A stretch of DNA of 64,000 bases from CAZCAC01 sp964496575 (GTDB lineage Bacteria > Planctomycetota > UBA1135 > GCA-002686595): contig CAZCAC010000006.1 of the NCBI GenBank assembly GCA_964496575.1, positions 66,450 through 130,449 on the forward strand, read 5' to 3'. Numbering within the stretch: position 1 is the stretch's first letter; each line of letters opens with the position of its first letter. The notes under the pieces were generated by a model. The model was given only the letters and a program-made list of their open reading frames with translations. It was not told the origin of the DNA and did no database searches. Of this stretch, positions 36,411-45,335 are shown piece by piece. A program made the position numbers and the translations under genes.

Positions 36411-38708
36411 ATGATCCCTACGTCTCAATTCGTTCGAACCTGGACGAACTTCGCGGTGTTCTGCGCCGCCCCCTTTGTACTCGCCTGTGGGTCGCCGAGC
36501 GCTGGATCGCCAGGCGAGACCATGGGGCCCAGCGGGGGTTGCCCGGTGATGGGCGAGAGCCACGAGCAGACATCGGCCGGAGAGATGTCGATTCAGGAAT
36601 GGTGGCCGAATCAGCTGGACCTGTCGATCCTCCACCAGAACTCGGTCAAGAGCAATCCGATGGGCGAGGACTTCAACTACGCCGCCGAATTCGCGAAGCT
36701 CGATCTGGATGCACTGAAGAAGGACATCGAGGAGGTGATGACGACCTCCCAGGACTGGTGGCCGGCTGACTGGGGCCACTACGGGCCGCTCTTCATCCGG
36801 ATGGCCTGGCACAGTGCCGGCACCTACCGGGTCAGCGACGGCCGCGGAGGCGCGTCCGACGGCACGCAGCGCTTCGCGCCCCTCAACAGCTGGCCCGACA
36901 ATGCCAACCTCGACAAGGCGCGGCGGTTGCTCTGGCCGGTCAAGCAGAAGTACGGCCGGCAGATCTCCTGGGCCGACCTGATGATCCTCGCCGGCAATTG
37001 CGCCCTCGAATCGTCAGGTTTGGAACTGTTCGGCTTCGCCGGCGGCCGCGAGGATGTCTGGGAGCCACAGACCGACGTCTACTGGGGGCCCGAGGGCGAG
37101 TGGCTGGCGGACCAGCGCTACAGCGGTGACCGGGAGCTCGAGAAGCCTCTCGCCGCCGTGCAGATGGGACTGATCTACGTCAACCCCGAGGGGCCGAACG
37201 GCAATCCGGACCCGCTCCTCGCAGCTGAGGACATCCGTGAGACGTTCGCCCGCATGGCGATGAACGACGAAGAGACTGTCGCCCTCATCGCCGGCGGTCA
37301 TACGCTCGGCAAGTCCCACGGTGCGGGCCCCGTCGAGGGGCACGTCGGCCCGGAGCCCGAAGGCGCCAGCGTCGAGGAACAAGGCCTCGGCTGGATCAGC
37401 ACCTACGGCAAGGGCAACGCCGAGGACACCATCACCAGTGGTCTCGAAGGGGCCTGGACCTCCACTCCGATCCACTGGTCGCACGGGTACTTCGCCAACC
37501 TGTTCAACTACGAGTGGGAGCTGACCAGGAGTCCGGCAGGCGCCCACCAGTGGACCCCCAAGGACGGGCCGCAGAGCGTTCCGGACGCCCACGTGCAGGG
37601 GAAGTTCAACTACCCGATGATGCTCACGACGGATCTCTCACTGAAGATGGACCCGATCTACGGGCCGATCTCCAGGCGCTTCTTCGAGAACCCGAACGAG
37701 TTCAACAAGGCCTTCGCCCGCGCCTGGTACAAACTGACGCATCGTGACATGGGCCCCGTCGCCCGCCTGCTCGGGCCGGAAGTCGCTCCGCCGCAACCGT
37801 GGCAGGACCCGGTGCCCGAGGTCGATCACGAGCTGGTCGACGACGGTGATGTCGCCGCCCTGAAGGGGCAGATTCTCGATACGGGGCTCTCCGGGCCCGA
37901 CCTGGTCTCGACCGCCTGGGCCTCGGCGTCGACGTTCCGCGACGGCGACAAGCGTGGTGGTGCGAACGGTGCGCGCCTGCGCCTCGCGCCCCAGAAGGAC
38001 TGGGCGGTCAACGAGCCCGCTCGGGTGAGGAAGGTCATCACTACGCTGGAGCGCATCCAGGCTGACTTCAACGGTGCCCAATCCGGCGGCAAGCGGGTGT
38101 CCCTCGCCGACTTGATCGTCCTGGGCGGGTGCGCCGCCGTCGAAGCCGCAGCCGAGCAGGCCGGATACGGCGTGCAAGTTCCCTTCACGCCGGGCCGCAT
38201 GGACGCATCGCAGGAACAGACGGACGTGGATTCGTTCGCCTACCTCGAGCCGACCGCGGACGGATTCCGCAACTACTACACCGAGAACAGCTTCCTCCGT
38301 CCGGAGAAGGCACTGGTCGATCGAGCGAACCAGCTCACGCTGACCGCTCCCGAGATGACCGTCCTCATCGGCGGTCTCCGGGTTCTGAACGCCAACTACG
38401 GGGACTCGCCGCACGGTGTCTTCACCGAGCGGCCGGGGGTGCTGTCCAATGACTTCTTCGTGAACCTGCTCGACATGGGCACGGTGTGGCAGAAGTCCGC
38501 CGATGGCGCCGACCTCTTCGAAGGACGCGACCGTGAGAGCGGTGAGCTCGAGTGGACCGCCACCTCGGTGGACCTCGTGATTGGCTCGCATTCGCAGCTT
38601 CGAGCCCTCGCGGAAGTGTACGCCAGCGACGATTCGAAGCAGAAGTTCGTGGATGACTTCGTGGCGGCCTGGTCCAAGATCATGAATCTCGACCGTTTCG
38701 ACCTCTGA
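36411..38708 (+). CDS. katG: Catalase-peroxidase KatG with lipoprotein-type signal
   Basis: 765 residues, both KatG halves present. Active-site set: R130, W133 and H134 (RMAWHSAGTYR), Y256 (LIYVNPEG) and M282 (RMAMND) for the Trp-Tyr-Met adduct, with spacing identical to the Mycobacterium enzyme, and proximal haem ligand H297 (GGHTLGKSHG). It destroys hydrogen peroxide by catalase and peroxidase activity. Unlike most KatG proteins it begins with a signal peptide ending in VLAC, with C26 as a possible lipid site, so it is predicted to act outside the cytoplasm. AGGAG lies 6 nt before the ATG. The oxyR gene follows, and OxyR control is expected. Confidence 0.95.
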   Translation: MIPTSQFVRTWTNFAVFCAAPFVLACGSPSAGSPGETMGPSGGCPVMGESHEQTSAGEMSIQEWWPNQLDLSILHQNSVKSNPMGEDFNYAAEFAKLDLDALKKDIEEVMTTSQDWWPADWGHYGPLFIRMAWHSAGTYRVSDGRGGASDGTQRFAPLNSWPDNANLDKARRLLWPVKQKYGRQISWADLMILAGNCALESSGLELFGFAGGREDVWEPQTDVYWGPEGEWLADQRYSGDRELEKPLAAVQMGLIYVNPEGPNGNPDPLLAAEDIRETFARMAMNDEETVALIAGGHTLGKSHGAGPVEGHVGPEPEGASVEEQGLGWISTYGKGNAEDTITSGLEGAWTSTPIHWSHGYFANLFNYEWELTRSPAGAHQWTPKDGPQSVPDAHVQGKFNYPMMLTTDLSLKMDPIYGPISRRFFENPNEFNKAFARAWYKLTHRDMGPVARLLGPEVAPPQPWQDPVPEVDHELVDDGDVAALKGQILDTGLSGPDLVSTAWASASTFRDGDKRGGANGARLRLAPQKDWAVNEPARVRKVITTLERIQADFNGAQSGGKRVSLADLIVLGGCAAVEAAAEQAGYGVQVPFTPGRMDASQEQTDVDSFAYLEPTADGFRNYYTENSFLRPEKALVDRANQLTLTAPEMTVLIGGLRVLNANYGDSPHGVFTERPGVLSNDFFVNLLDMGTVWQKSADGADLFEGRDRESGELEWTATSVDLVIGSHSQLRALAEVYASDDSKQKFVDDFVAAWSKIMNLDRFDL

Positions 38709-38713
38709 TCCGG

Positions 38714-38808
38714 TACGGTACCTGGTCAGAATCCGCCGCTACCCTCGAAGGGCCCAGCGGAAGCCGGTATCGTTCGGTGATGGCGGCGGATTCTGACCAG
38801 GTACCGTA
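38714..38808. repeat. Perfect 26-bp inverted repeat between katG and oxyR
   Basis: The arms are 38714-38739 and 38783-38808, perfect reverse complements beginning TACGGTACCTGGTCAGAATC, with a 43-nt spacer. The right arm ends directly at the oxyR ATG (38809), leaving no room for an ordinary ribosome binding site outside the arm. The element could be a mobile hairpin of the REP/MITE kind or a katG terminator; there is no T-run, which favours a mobile or REP-type element. Confidence 0.85.
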
Positions 38809-39711
38809 ATGGAACGCCCCACCTTACGTCAGCTCGAGTACTTCGTGGCCGTCGCAGAACGGCTGAGCTTCAGCCGGGCGGCCGAGTCGTGCTTCGTGAG
38901 CCAGCCGGCGCTCTCGGCGCAGATCGCCCAGCTGGAAGCGTTCCTCGGGGTCAAGCTCTTCGAGCGCGATCGTAGAGGCGTCCGACTGACGCCGGGTGGA
39001 GAGGCGCTCGTAGCAGGTGCGAAGGAGACCTTGGCCTCGTGCGATCACTTCTGTCAGCTGGCCAGGTCCTTCGGCGTGCCGCTCACGGGCCCGCTGCGCC
39101 TGGGTGTGATCCCCACGATCGGCGCCTATCTACTTCCCAAGGTCCTGCCGGCGGTTTCCAAGTCGTATCCCGAGCTCCAGCTATTCCTGCGAGAGGACAT
39201 GACCGTCCGACTGCTCGAGCAGCTCGAGGAAGGCAAGCTCGATCTCCTTCTGCTGGCCATCGACATCGATCTCGGAGGAGTCATCACTCAGCCGCTGTTC
39301 TCCGACCCGTTCATGCTCGCCGTGCCCGAGAGTGACGAGCTCGCCAGCTCGCGGGAGGTGAGTCTGTCCGACCTGGAGGGGCGCAACGTTTTACTCCTCG
39401 ACGAAGGGCACTGCCTCCGCGAGCAGACCCTGCCACTGTGCGAATCGGTGGGTGCCGATGAGCTGGGTGGCTTCCGCGCCTCCAGTCTGGGCACGATCAC
39501 GCAGATGGTTGCGACCGGGCTGGGCATAACCCTCCTTCCGGAACTCGCGGTCGGGCGAGAGGCGGCAGCCGTGCCGGGATTGCGAGTCATCCCCTTCGGC
39601 GCCGATGGTCCATCGCGCTCCGTGGGACTCGCGTGGCGTGCAAACTCTCCTCGGGCCGATGAGTACCGGACCCTTGGTGAGACGCTGGCAACGGCGTACG
39701 CGAATAGCTGA
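38809..39711 (+). CDS. oxyR: LysR-family peroxide sensor OxyR
   Basis: 300 residues. A LysR winged helix-turn-helix occupies about 1-60 (LRQLEYFVAVAERLSFSRAA, FVSQPALSAQIAQLE), then the effector domain. The redox pair is present: C202 and C211 in DEGHCLREQTLPLC, nine residues apart as in E. coli OxyR (C199/C208), so it can form the peroxide-induced disulfide. It lies 100 nt downstream of katG, its expected target. The start ATG touches the right arm of a perfect inverted repeat, so its own translation or transcription may be affected by that hairpin. Confidence 0.93.
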   Translation: MERPTLRQLEYFVAVAERLSFSRAAESCFVSQPALSAQIAQLEAFLGVKLFERDRRGVRLTPGGEALVAGAKETLASCDHFCQLARSFGVPLTGPLRLGVIPTIGAYLLPKVLPAVSKSYPELQLFLREDMTVRLLEQLEEGKLDLLLLAIDIDLGGVITQPLFSDPFMLAVPESDELASSREVSLSDLEGRNVLLLDEGHCLREQTLPLCESVGADELGGFRASSLGTITQMVATGLGITLLPELAVGREAAAVPGLRVIPFGADGPSRSVGLAWRANSPRADEYRTLGETLATAYANS

Positions 39712-39858
39712 TACGGGGCCTGCGCTCACCGGGAGGCTCCTTCGAGTCGCGTGGTATGGCTTTCGCACCATCGTCCATCTCCTGCCGATGCAGGCCAATC
39801 ACCGCGAAATGCCTTGAGTTCCGTCGGATCGACGATTACCGTCTGGACGAGCATACGC

Positions 39859-39878
39859 AATGGATAAGAATGGATAAG
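39859..39878. repeat. Tandem duplicated 10-mer upstream of the carbamoyltransferase operon
   Basis: AATGGATAAG occurs twice back to back (39859-39868 and 39869-39878), about 100 nt upstream of the operon start, in a 269-nt gap (39712-39980) without genes. It could be a regulator site or a chance duplication. Confidence 0.5.
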
Positions 39879-39980
39879 CGAGTGCCCATGGAGAAGAGAG
39901 CGCCCCGGAATCGGCACGGGTCTTTCGAGGCTGACCATGCAGAGCGGCATCGCCGGTGAGGCAGGAGCAGAAGTGGCGAT

Positions 39981-41825
39981 ATGACCATGAACATACTCGG
40001 TATCTCGGCATTCTATCACGATAGCGCAGCATGCCTGGTATCGGACGGTCACATCGTAGCGGCAGCTCAGGAGGAGCGATTCACGCGAAAGAAGCATGAC
40101 TTCAGCTTCCCTTCCCAGGCGATAGAATACTGCCTGGACGAGGGAGGCATCGAAGCGTCACAGCTGGATCATGTGGCGTTCTACGACAAGCCCATCGAGA
40201 AGTTCGATCGCATTCTCGAGACCTATCTGATGTATGCCCCGTCGGGCTTCCGATCGTTCATACAGGCTATTCCGCTGTGGCTGCGACAGAAGCTGCACTT
40301 GCCTCGCGAGATGGACAAGGGACTGCACAAGGCGTTCGAGGGTCGGTACGTGTTCCCCGAGCACCACGAGTCTCACGCCGCCAGTGCGTTCTTCCCGTCA
40401 CCTTTCGACGAGGCAGCGATTCTGACAGTGGACGGGGTGGGCGAGTGGACTACAGCCAGCTATGGAACGGGGAAGGGCAATCGCCTGGAGCTGACCCATG
40501 AGCAACGGTTCCCCCATTCGCTCGGCTTGCTCTATTCCGCGTTCACGTACTTCACCGGATTCAGGGTGAACTCGGGCGAATACAAGCTGATGGGTCTGGC
40601 TCCCTATGGTCAGCCGGTGTACCGCGACGTGATTCTGGACAAGCTGATCGACCTCAAAGATGACGGGTCGTTCAGGATGGACATGTCGTACTTCAATTAC
40701 TGTCAGGGCCTGACGATGACGTCGAGGAAGATGGCGAGTCTCTTCGGCGGCCCCGAACGGAAACCAGAATCCCAGCTGACGCAGCGAGAGATGGACATCG
40801 CTGCCTCGATTCAGGTCGTGACCGAGGAGATCACGCTCCGAGTGGCCCGACATCTCGCGAATACGACCGGGATGCGGAACCTGACGCTGGCCGGGGGCGT
40901 GGCGCTCAATTGCGTGGCCAACGGCAAGATCCTCCGCGAAGGTGTGTTCGACAATATCTGGATCCAACCTGCGGCCGGCGACGCGGGGGGAGCGTTGGGG
41001 GCGGCGCTGTTCGTCTGGCATCAACTGCTGGACAACCCCCGCACGGTCGACGGTGTGCATGACACCCAGAGCGGCTCGCTCCTTGGCCCTTCGTTCAGCA
41101 ATGAGCAGGTGAAGGTGTTCCTGGACAGCGTGGGCGCGAGGTACCGTTGCGTCGAAGACGAAGCAGAGCTCGCCGACATCGTGAGTGGCTTCATCGCGTC
41201 GGACAAGGTTGTCGGACACATGGCCGGTCGAATGGAGTTCGGGCCGCGAGCCCTGGGCAATCGGAGCATCCTGGGCGACGCCAGGAGTCCGAAGATGCAG
41301 TCGATCATGAACCTCAAGATCAAGTTCCGTGAGTCGTTTCGGCCCTTTGCGCCGAGCGTCCTCCAGGAGCATGTGCATGAGTGGTTCGACATGCCCGAAG
41401 GTCAGGAAAGCCCTTACATGCTCCTGGTCGCGCCGGTGCATGGGGACCGGCTCCTGGACGACGTAGGCGGTGATGAGCTGGTCGGCATCGATCGCCTGCT
41501 GAAGGTCACCAGGTCGGCGGTGCCGGCCATCACCCATGTGGATTGCTCTGCGAGAGTGCAGACCGTCGACGCCGAACGCCACGGTCCGTACTACCGCATC
41601 ATCAAGAGGTTCCATGAGAAGACGGGCTGTCCGGTGATAATCAACACCAGCTTCAATATCCGCGGTGAGCCGATAGTCTGCACGCCCGAGAACGCATACA
41701 ACTGCTTCATGGCTACGAATATGGATGTGCTTGTGGTGGAGAACTACATCCTCGAGAAGGACGATCAGCCGCAGGCGACACAGCACGAGATAGACGACTA
41801 CCTCGCACAGTTCGAGCTGGACTGA
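39981..41825 (+). CDS. Carbamoyltransferase, NodU/CmcH/TobZ family
   Basis: 614 residues, full length with both family domains: an N-terminal ASKHA-like part (NILGISAFYHDSAACLV, AQEERFTRKKHD, EHHESHAASAFFPSPF, LTVDGVGEW, LAGGVALNCVANGKI) and the C-terminal carbamoyltransferase part (GRMEFGPRALGNRSIL, FRESFRPFAPSVL, NTSFNIRGEPIV). These enzymes activate carbamoyl phosphate to carbamoyladenylate and transfer the carbamoyl group to a hydroxyl of a sugar or natural product. Three nucleotides separate it from the SxtJ gene, so they form an operon. Codons with A/T at the third base (ATA, GCA, GTA) are commoner than in neighbours, and the DNA is visibly less GC-rich, suggesting acquisition. Confidence 0.93.
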   Translation: MTMNILGISAFYHDSAACLVSDGHIVAAAQEERFTRKKHDFSFPSQAIEYCLDEGGIEASQLDHVAFYDKPIEKFDRILETYLMYAPSGFRSFIQAIPLWLRQKLHLPREMDKGLHKAFEGRYVFPEHHESHAASAFFPSPFDEAAILTVDGVGEWTTASYGTGKGNRLELTHEQRFPHSLGLLYSAFTYFTGFRVNSGEYKLMGLAPYGQPVYRDVILDKLIDLKDDGSFRMDMSYFNYCQGLTMTSRKMASLFGGPERKPESQLTQREMDIAASIQVVTEEITLRVARHLANTTGMRNLTLAGGVALNCVANGKILREGVFDNIWIQPAAGDAGGALGAALFVWHQLLDNPRTVDGVHDTQSGSLLGPSFSNEQVKVFLDSVGARYRCVEDEAELADIVSGFIASDKVVGHMAGRMEFGPRALGNRSILGDARSPKMQSIMNLKIKFRESFRPFAPSVLQEHVHEWFDMPEGQESPYMLLVAPVHGDRLLDDVGGDELVGIDRLLKVTRSAVPAITHVDCSARVQTVDAERHGPYYRIIKRFHEKTGCPVIINTSFNIRGEPIVCTPENAYNCFMATNMDVLVVENYILEKDDQPQATQHEIDDYLAQFELD

Positions 41826-41828
41826 TCC

Positions 41829-42275
41829 ATGCCGCTGATCAAGGTCAACTGGAATCCAAACAGGAGAGCCCTCCTTCAATTCGGGCTGGCGGGCCTGGTG
41901 GCGTTCGGGCTGCTGGGTGGCTGGGCTCTGTGGCGTCACAGCCTCTTCGGCGTCCAGATGGGGCTCGACACCTCGCGGACGACTGCGTATGTGCTGTGGG
42001 GTCTGGCCTCGCTCTTCGGCCTTCTGGCCGTGTGGCGCCCCGGGTGGCTGGCCTGGCCGTATGTCGTGCTCACCGCCATCACCCTCCCGATCGGCTTCGT
42101 CATATCCCACGTGATACTGGCGGTGTTGTTCTTCCTGGTATTCACGCCGATCGGACTTGTACTGCGGCTCTTCGGCCGCGACCTGCTCGAGCGCAAGCTC
42201 GACAGCCAGGCGAGCTCGTACTGGCAACGGCGCCAGCGGGTAAGAGCGGCAAGCGACTACTTCAGACAGTTCTAA
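41829..42275 (+). CDS. SxtJ family membrane protein
   Basis: 148 residues with about three to four hydrophobic segments (roughly 15-35, 50-68, 72-90, 95-118) and the family tail LFGRDLLERKLDSQASSYWQRR. It matches the small SxtJ proteins that travel with carbamoyltransferases, named from the saxitoxin cluster (from memory). It begins 3 nt after the carbamoyltransferase stop, so translation is probably linked. The molecular role is unknown; a membrane platform for the modifying enzyme is an inference. Confidence 0.85.
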   Translation: MPLIKVNWNPNRRALLQFGLAGLVAFGLLGGWALWRHSLFGVQMGLDTSRTTAYVLWGLASLFGLLAVWRPGWLAWPYVVLTAITLPIGFVISHVILAVLFFLVFTPIGLVLRLFGRDLLERKLDSQASSYWQRRQRVRAASDYFRQF

Positions 42276-42387
42276 CTGCCTTGGTCACAGTTGATTGTGG
42301 TGAGTCGGTGGACGGTATTGACCGTCCGGGGTATGCTTGTACTCCAGTAGTGGGCGAGTGAAGCCCGACCCGAGCGGAGCGCTGTGA

Positions 42388-42594
42388 ATGTCCGGTACCG
42401 ACGAAGACAAGAACTCATTCCAAGCCGCAGCCGAGAGCGGACGCAGATCCCTCATACGTGAATTCTGGGATTTCCTCGCGACGAACAAGAAGTGGTGGTT
42501 GTTCCCGGTTCTGGTCGCGGTATTGATGCTCGGCGCACTGGTAGCCCTGGGCGGCGTAGGCGGCATTGCTCCGTTCATCTACACGCTCTTCTAG
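42388..42594 (+). CDS. DUF5989 (SxtK-like) small membrane protein
   Basis: 68 residues. A short soluble N-terminus (SGTDEDKNSFQAAAESG) leads to REFWDFLATNKKWWLFP and one membrane segment ending in IAPFIYTLF, the characteristic form of DUF5989 proteins found next to SxtJ. GGAG lies 8 nt before ATG 42388. It is the third gene of the carbamoyltransferase operon (112 nt after SxtJ) and ends 48 nt from the convergent SGNH/TPR gene. It is one of the smallest confident genes in the window. Function unknown. Confidence 0.85.
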   Translation: MSGTDEDKNSFQAAAESGRRSLIREFWDFLATNKKWWLFPVLVAVLMLGALVALGGVGGIAPFIYTLF

Positions 42595-42642
42595 GACGAG
42601 AGCCTCGCTGTTGGCCAGGGGGTCGGTCTCGCTCCGACGGGC

Positions 42643-45219
42643 TCACTTCGAGGCGGCCGCCTCTGTTTCGGCGCAGGTTTGCCCCGCGCGAAATGCCTGC
42701 AGGTAGGTCTCGTATCTGCTGATGATGCTCGCCGGCGCCTCTGCCCTGCGGGCCATGTCCAGGGCCGTGTTGGCGCTCTCGACCGCTTCGTCGAACTGCC
42801 CTGCCTCGGCATAGGCAATGGCCTGTATCGCGATGGCCTCCATGTTGCTCTGACGCGTCAGGACGCAAGCTCTGGTAGCGTGCTCGAGCGCTTCCTTTCC
42901 GTCACGTATGGCCGGGTTGCTGTCCATGGCGAGGCTGTAGGCCAACAGCAGCAGCGCCTCGACGTCTCGGTCGTTCGCCTTGATCGCACTGCGAAGGCAA
43001 TCGAGAGCTTCGGTGCTCCTGCCCTGTTCCAGCAGGAGCCTGCCCATTGCCCTGTAGCTCTCACCATCCTGGCCGATCTCCATGGCCTGTTTGTAGTGCC
43101 TCTCGGCTTCGGCCAGGTCGCCCTCATTGGCCACCATGAGGTTCGCATAGAAGCGGTGGGCCTTGACGCTCCGCGGGATCGCCTCGACCCAATGTATGCA
43201 TGCTTCCAGTGCGTCGCCTCGCGTCTCTTCGCGTCTGAGAAGAGTGCGTATGAGATTGGAGTGCGCAGCATCCAGATCGGGGCGTGTGGCGATGACGGCT
43301 CGCAACTCCGCAATGGCCTCGTCCATACGACCGAGATTCCCCATTGCGGCTGCCCGGTTGACCCGGGTGAAGGCGCGGGTCGGGTTGCCCGACAGGACTC
43401 TGTCGAACAGCTCGATGGCTTCCTCGGCCTCTCCCAACGCCAGCTTGACGGTCGCGAGGCCTTCGAGCCAGTCGACCTGTCCTGGGATCGTCTCGAGAAG
43501 GCTGCTGTAGAGTCTCTGAGCCTCAGGCATGTTCCTGCGGTCGCGCTCGAACGAGGCCAGCTTCGACCGAAGAGGAATGTCTGATGGAATCCGCCTGAGT
43601 GCGTCGGCGTAGGCCTGGTGAATCTGGGCGATGCTCTCCATGCACGCGGGGGCCAGCGCCTCGCTCTTGGCGGTGAGGGCTGCTATTTGTGCATCGTGGT
43701 CGAGCTGATTAGTGAATGGCGGTTCACTCATCATGCCGCGGATATCGGTCAGGGCCTTGTAGCGGTCGACGACGGTGAGGCCGAGGCGTTCCTCGCACGC
43801 CTCCTGTGACGGGGGCGAGACCGTAGCGGCATTGAGGCTGCGAATGTTCTCCGGCAGGAGCTCGACAACCCGCTCGAACAGTCTGCTCGCGATGGCGTAG
43901 TTGCCGTCGAAGTTCATATGCACGTGTTCGTGAAGGAGCTTGCTGCCCGGCATGCCGTCCTCGAACCTGGAATCGGCTGGAATGCTCTCGGCCAGATCCG
44001 CCAGGTACACGCCGCGGTCTCCGCGGGATCGGGCGACTTGCCGTATGATCTCGTTCTCCCGCTGATCGCAGCGAAAGCGCAGGGCGTCGAGACGCAGCGC
44101 CTCGGCGAACGCCGTCCTGGCCTCGTCGGTGCGCCCGAGCTTCAGAAGACACCTACCCATGCGATACTGAAGCTCGGCGTGGCCACGATCTATCTCTGCG
44201 GCCGACAGGAAGACCTCGAGGGCTTCGGGAGTCTTGCCCTCGTCCTCGAGCTGACCGGCGTTCGCGTAGAGCTTCTTCCACTCATCCAGCTCGGCCTCCG
44301 CGAGTCCTTCGGTGTGTACGGACGCAAAGGGGGGGCAGTCCTTGAGATTCGTCAGGACCGTACACACCAACGTCTTGGCCTCGGCGTCGAAAGCGTAGTC
44401 GCAGATGTCGGCGAGGTTTGCTTCGAAGTGAGCGTAGACGCCATCGAGACGCGGGTCATCCGCGGGGACCAGGTTCTCCATGAACATCTCGAGGCCGGTC
44501 CATTTCTTGGGGGCATCGGCCGTGTCGCTCGCGAGAGACCCGAGCACGTTGCCCATGAGCTGGCCCGTGCAAGTGGTCTTCAGCCACATGGATGCGCGCA
44601 GGAGCGTCAGGTTCGGTGAGAACTGCTTGAATATGGTGCCGGGCCCGAACGGTCCGACCACCTCGTTGTTGCCCATGTAGACCAGAAGCAGGTCGGGATC
44701 ATGGTTCGCACACTCTGCCGCGATCTGACGCACCACGTGGGAATTGACCGCCGTCATGCCGCAGTTGATGATCTCGAAGTCCACGCCGGGAAAGCGTTGA
44801 CGTAGCATCATCTCGAGATACCGGGAGAAGGAGTGTGCTGGACTCGGTGTACCCACGGTAGCCGAACCGCCAAGGACGAAGATGCGGTACGAGTCTTCTG
44901 ACCTGGAGCTCGGGATGCGGCAGGGGCTCGCAGCTCTCGACAGGTGTTCGGGAAAGAACCGCAGGCCGAACTTGTCGTTGACCGTGTAGGCCGTGTCGCC
45001 GGGTATCTCGATGAAGAAGCTGGTCTCGACGCCATAGCCGCTGAGAGAGAGGACTCCTTCGACAACGCCGAAGAGCAGCGTTGGCATGGCCAACATCAAT
45101 ACGAGTCTCAGCACCCACTTCTTCCAGCCGGTGATGCGCGGCGTCGGCTGGTTCGCTCCCACGGTGTCGGCCTTGGCGGACACCTTCGGGGGTTCGTTCA
45201 GATCTTCTTTCTTCGCCAT
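42643..45219 (-). CDS. Membrane-anchored SGNH/GDSL-like hydrolase with TPR repeats
   Basis: 858 residues. A cytoplasmic N-terminus, one span at about 33-55, then an SGNH-like domain: S119 in VLGGSATVG (GDS replaced by GGS), G154 in INCGM, N184-N185 in YMGNNE, and a late histidine in EHVHMNFDGNYA. TPR repeats flank and follow it (DEGKTPEALEVFLSAAEID; from about 560 to the end LGEAEEAIELFDRVLSGNP, RDVEALLLLAYSLA and others). SGNH proteins often remove or transfer acyl groups on surface glycans, so it fits as a partner of the facing carbamoyltransferase operon. No Shine-Dalgarno is evident. The less GC-rich composition continues through this gene. Confidence 0.85.
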   Translation of the reverse strand: MAKKEDLNEPPKVSAKADTVGANQPTPRITGWKKWVLRLVLMLAMPTLLFGVVEGVLSLSGYGVETSFFIEIPGDTAYTVNDKFGLRFFPEHLSRAASPCRIPSSRSEDSYRIFVLGGSATVGTPSPAHSFSRYLEMMLRQRFPGVDFEIINCGMTAVNSHVVRQIAAECANHDPDLLLVYMGNNEVVGPFGPGTIFKQFSPNLTLLRASMWLKTTCTGQLMGNVLGSLASDTADAPKKWTGLEMFMENLVPADDPRLDGVYAHFEANLADICDYAFDAEAKTLVCTVLTNLKDCPPFASVHTEGLAEAELDEWKKLYANAGQLEDEGKTPEALEVFLSAAEIDRGHAELQYRMGRCLLKLGRTDEARTAFAEALRLDALRFRCDQRENEIIRQVARSRGDRGVYLADLAESIPADSRFEDGMPGSKLLHEHVHMNFDGNYAIASRLFERVVELLPENIRSLNAATVSPPSQEACEERLGLTVVDRYKALTDIRGMMSEPPFTNQLDHDAQIAALTAKSEALAPACMESIAQIHQAYADALRRIPSDIPLRSKLASFERDRRNMPEAQRLYSSLLETIPGQVDWLEGLATVKLALGEAEEAIELFDRVLSGNPTRAFTRVNRAAAMGNLGRMDEAIAELRAVIATRPDLDAAHSNLIRTLLRREETRGDALEACIHWVEAIPRSVKAHRFYANLMVANEGDLAEAERHYKQAMEIGQDGESYRAMGRLLLEQGRSTEALDCLRSAIKANDRDVEALLLLAYSLAMDSNPAIRDGKEALEHATRACVLTRQSNMEAIAIQAIAYAEAGQFDEAVESANTALDMARRAEAPASIISRYETYLQAFRAGQTCAETEAAASK

Positions 45220-45335
45220 CGTCTTGTGCTGTACCGGCCGATCGGCCTCTGCTCGACTCGCTCTATTCCGCTCACGATAGCCCGCGGGATGGGGACGGGC
45301 ACGAGGTTTCGTGGTCTTGCGGTGGACGGGAATCC

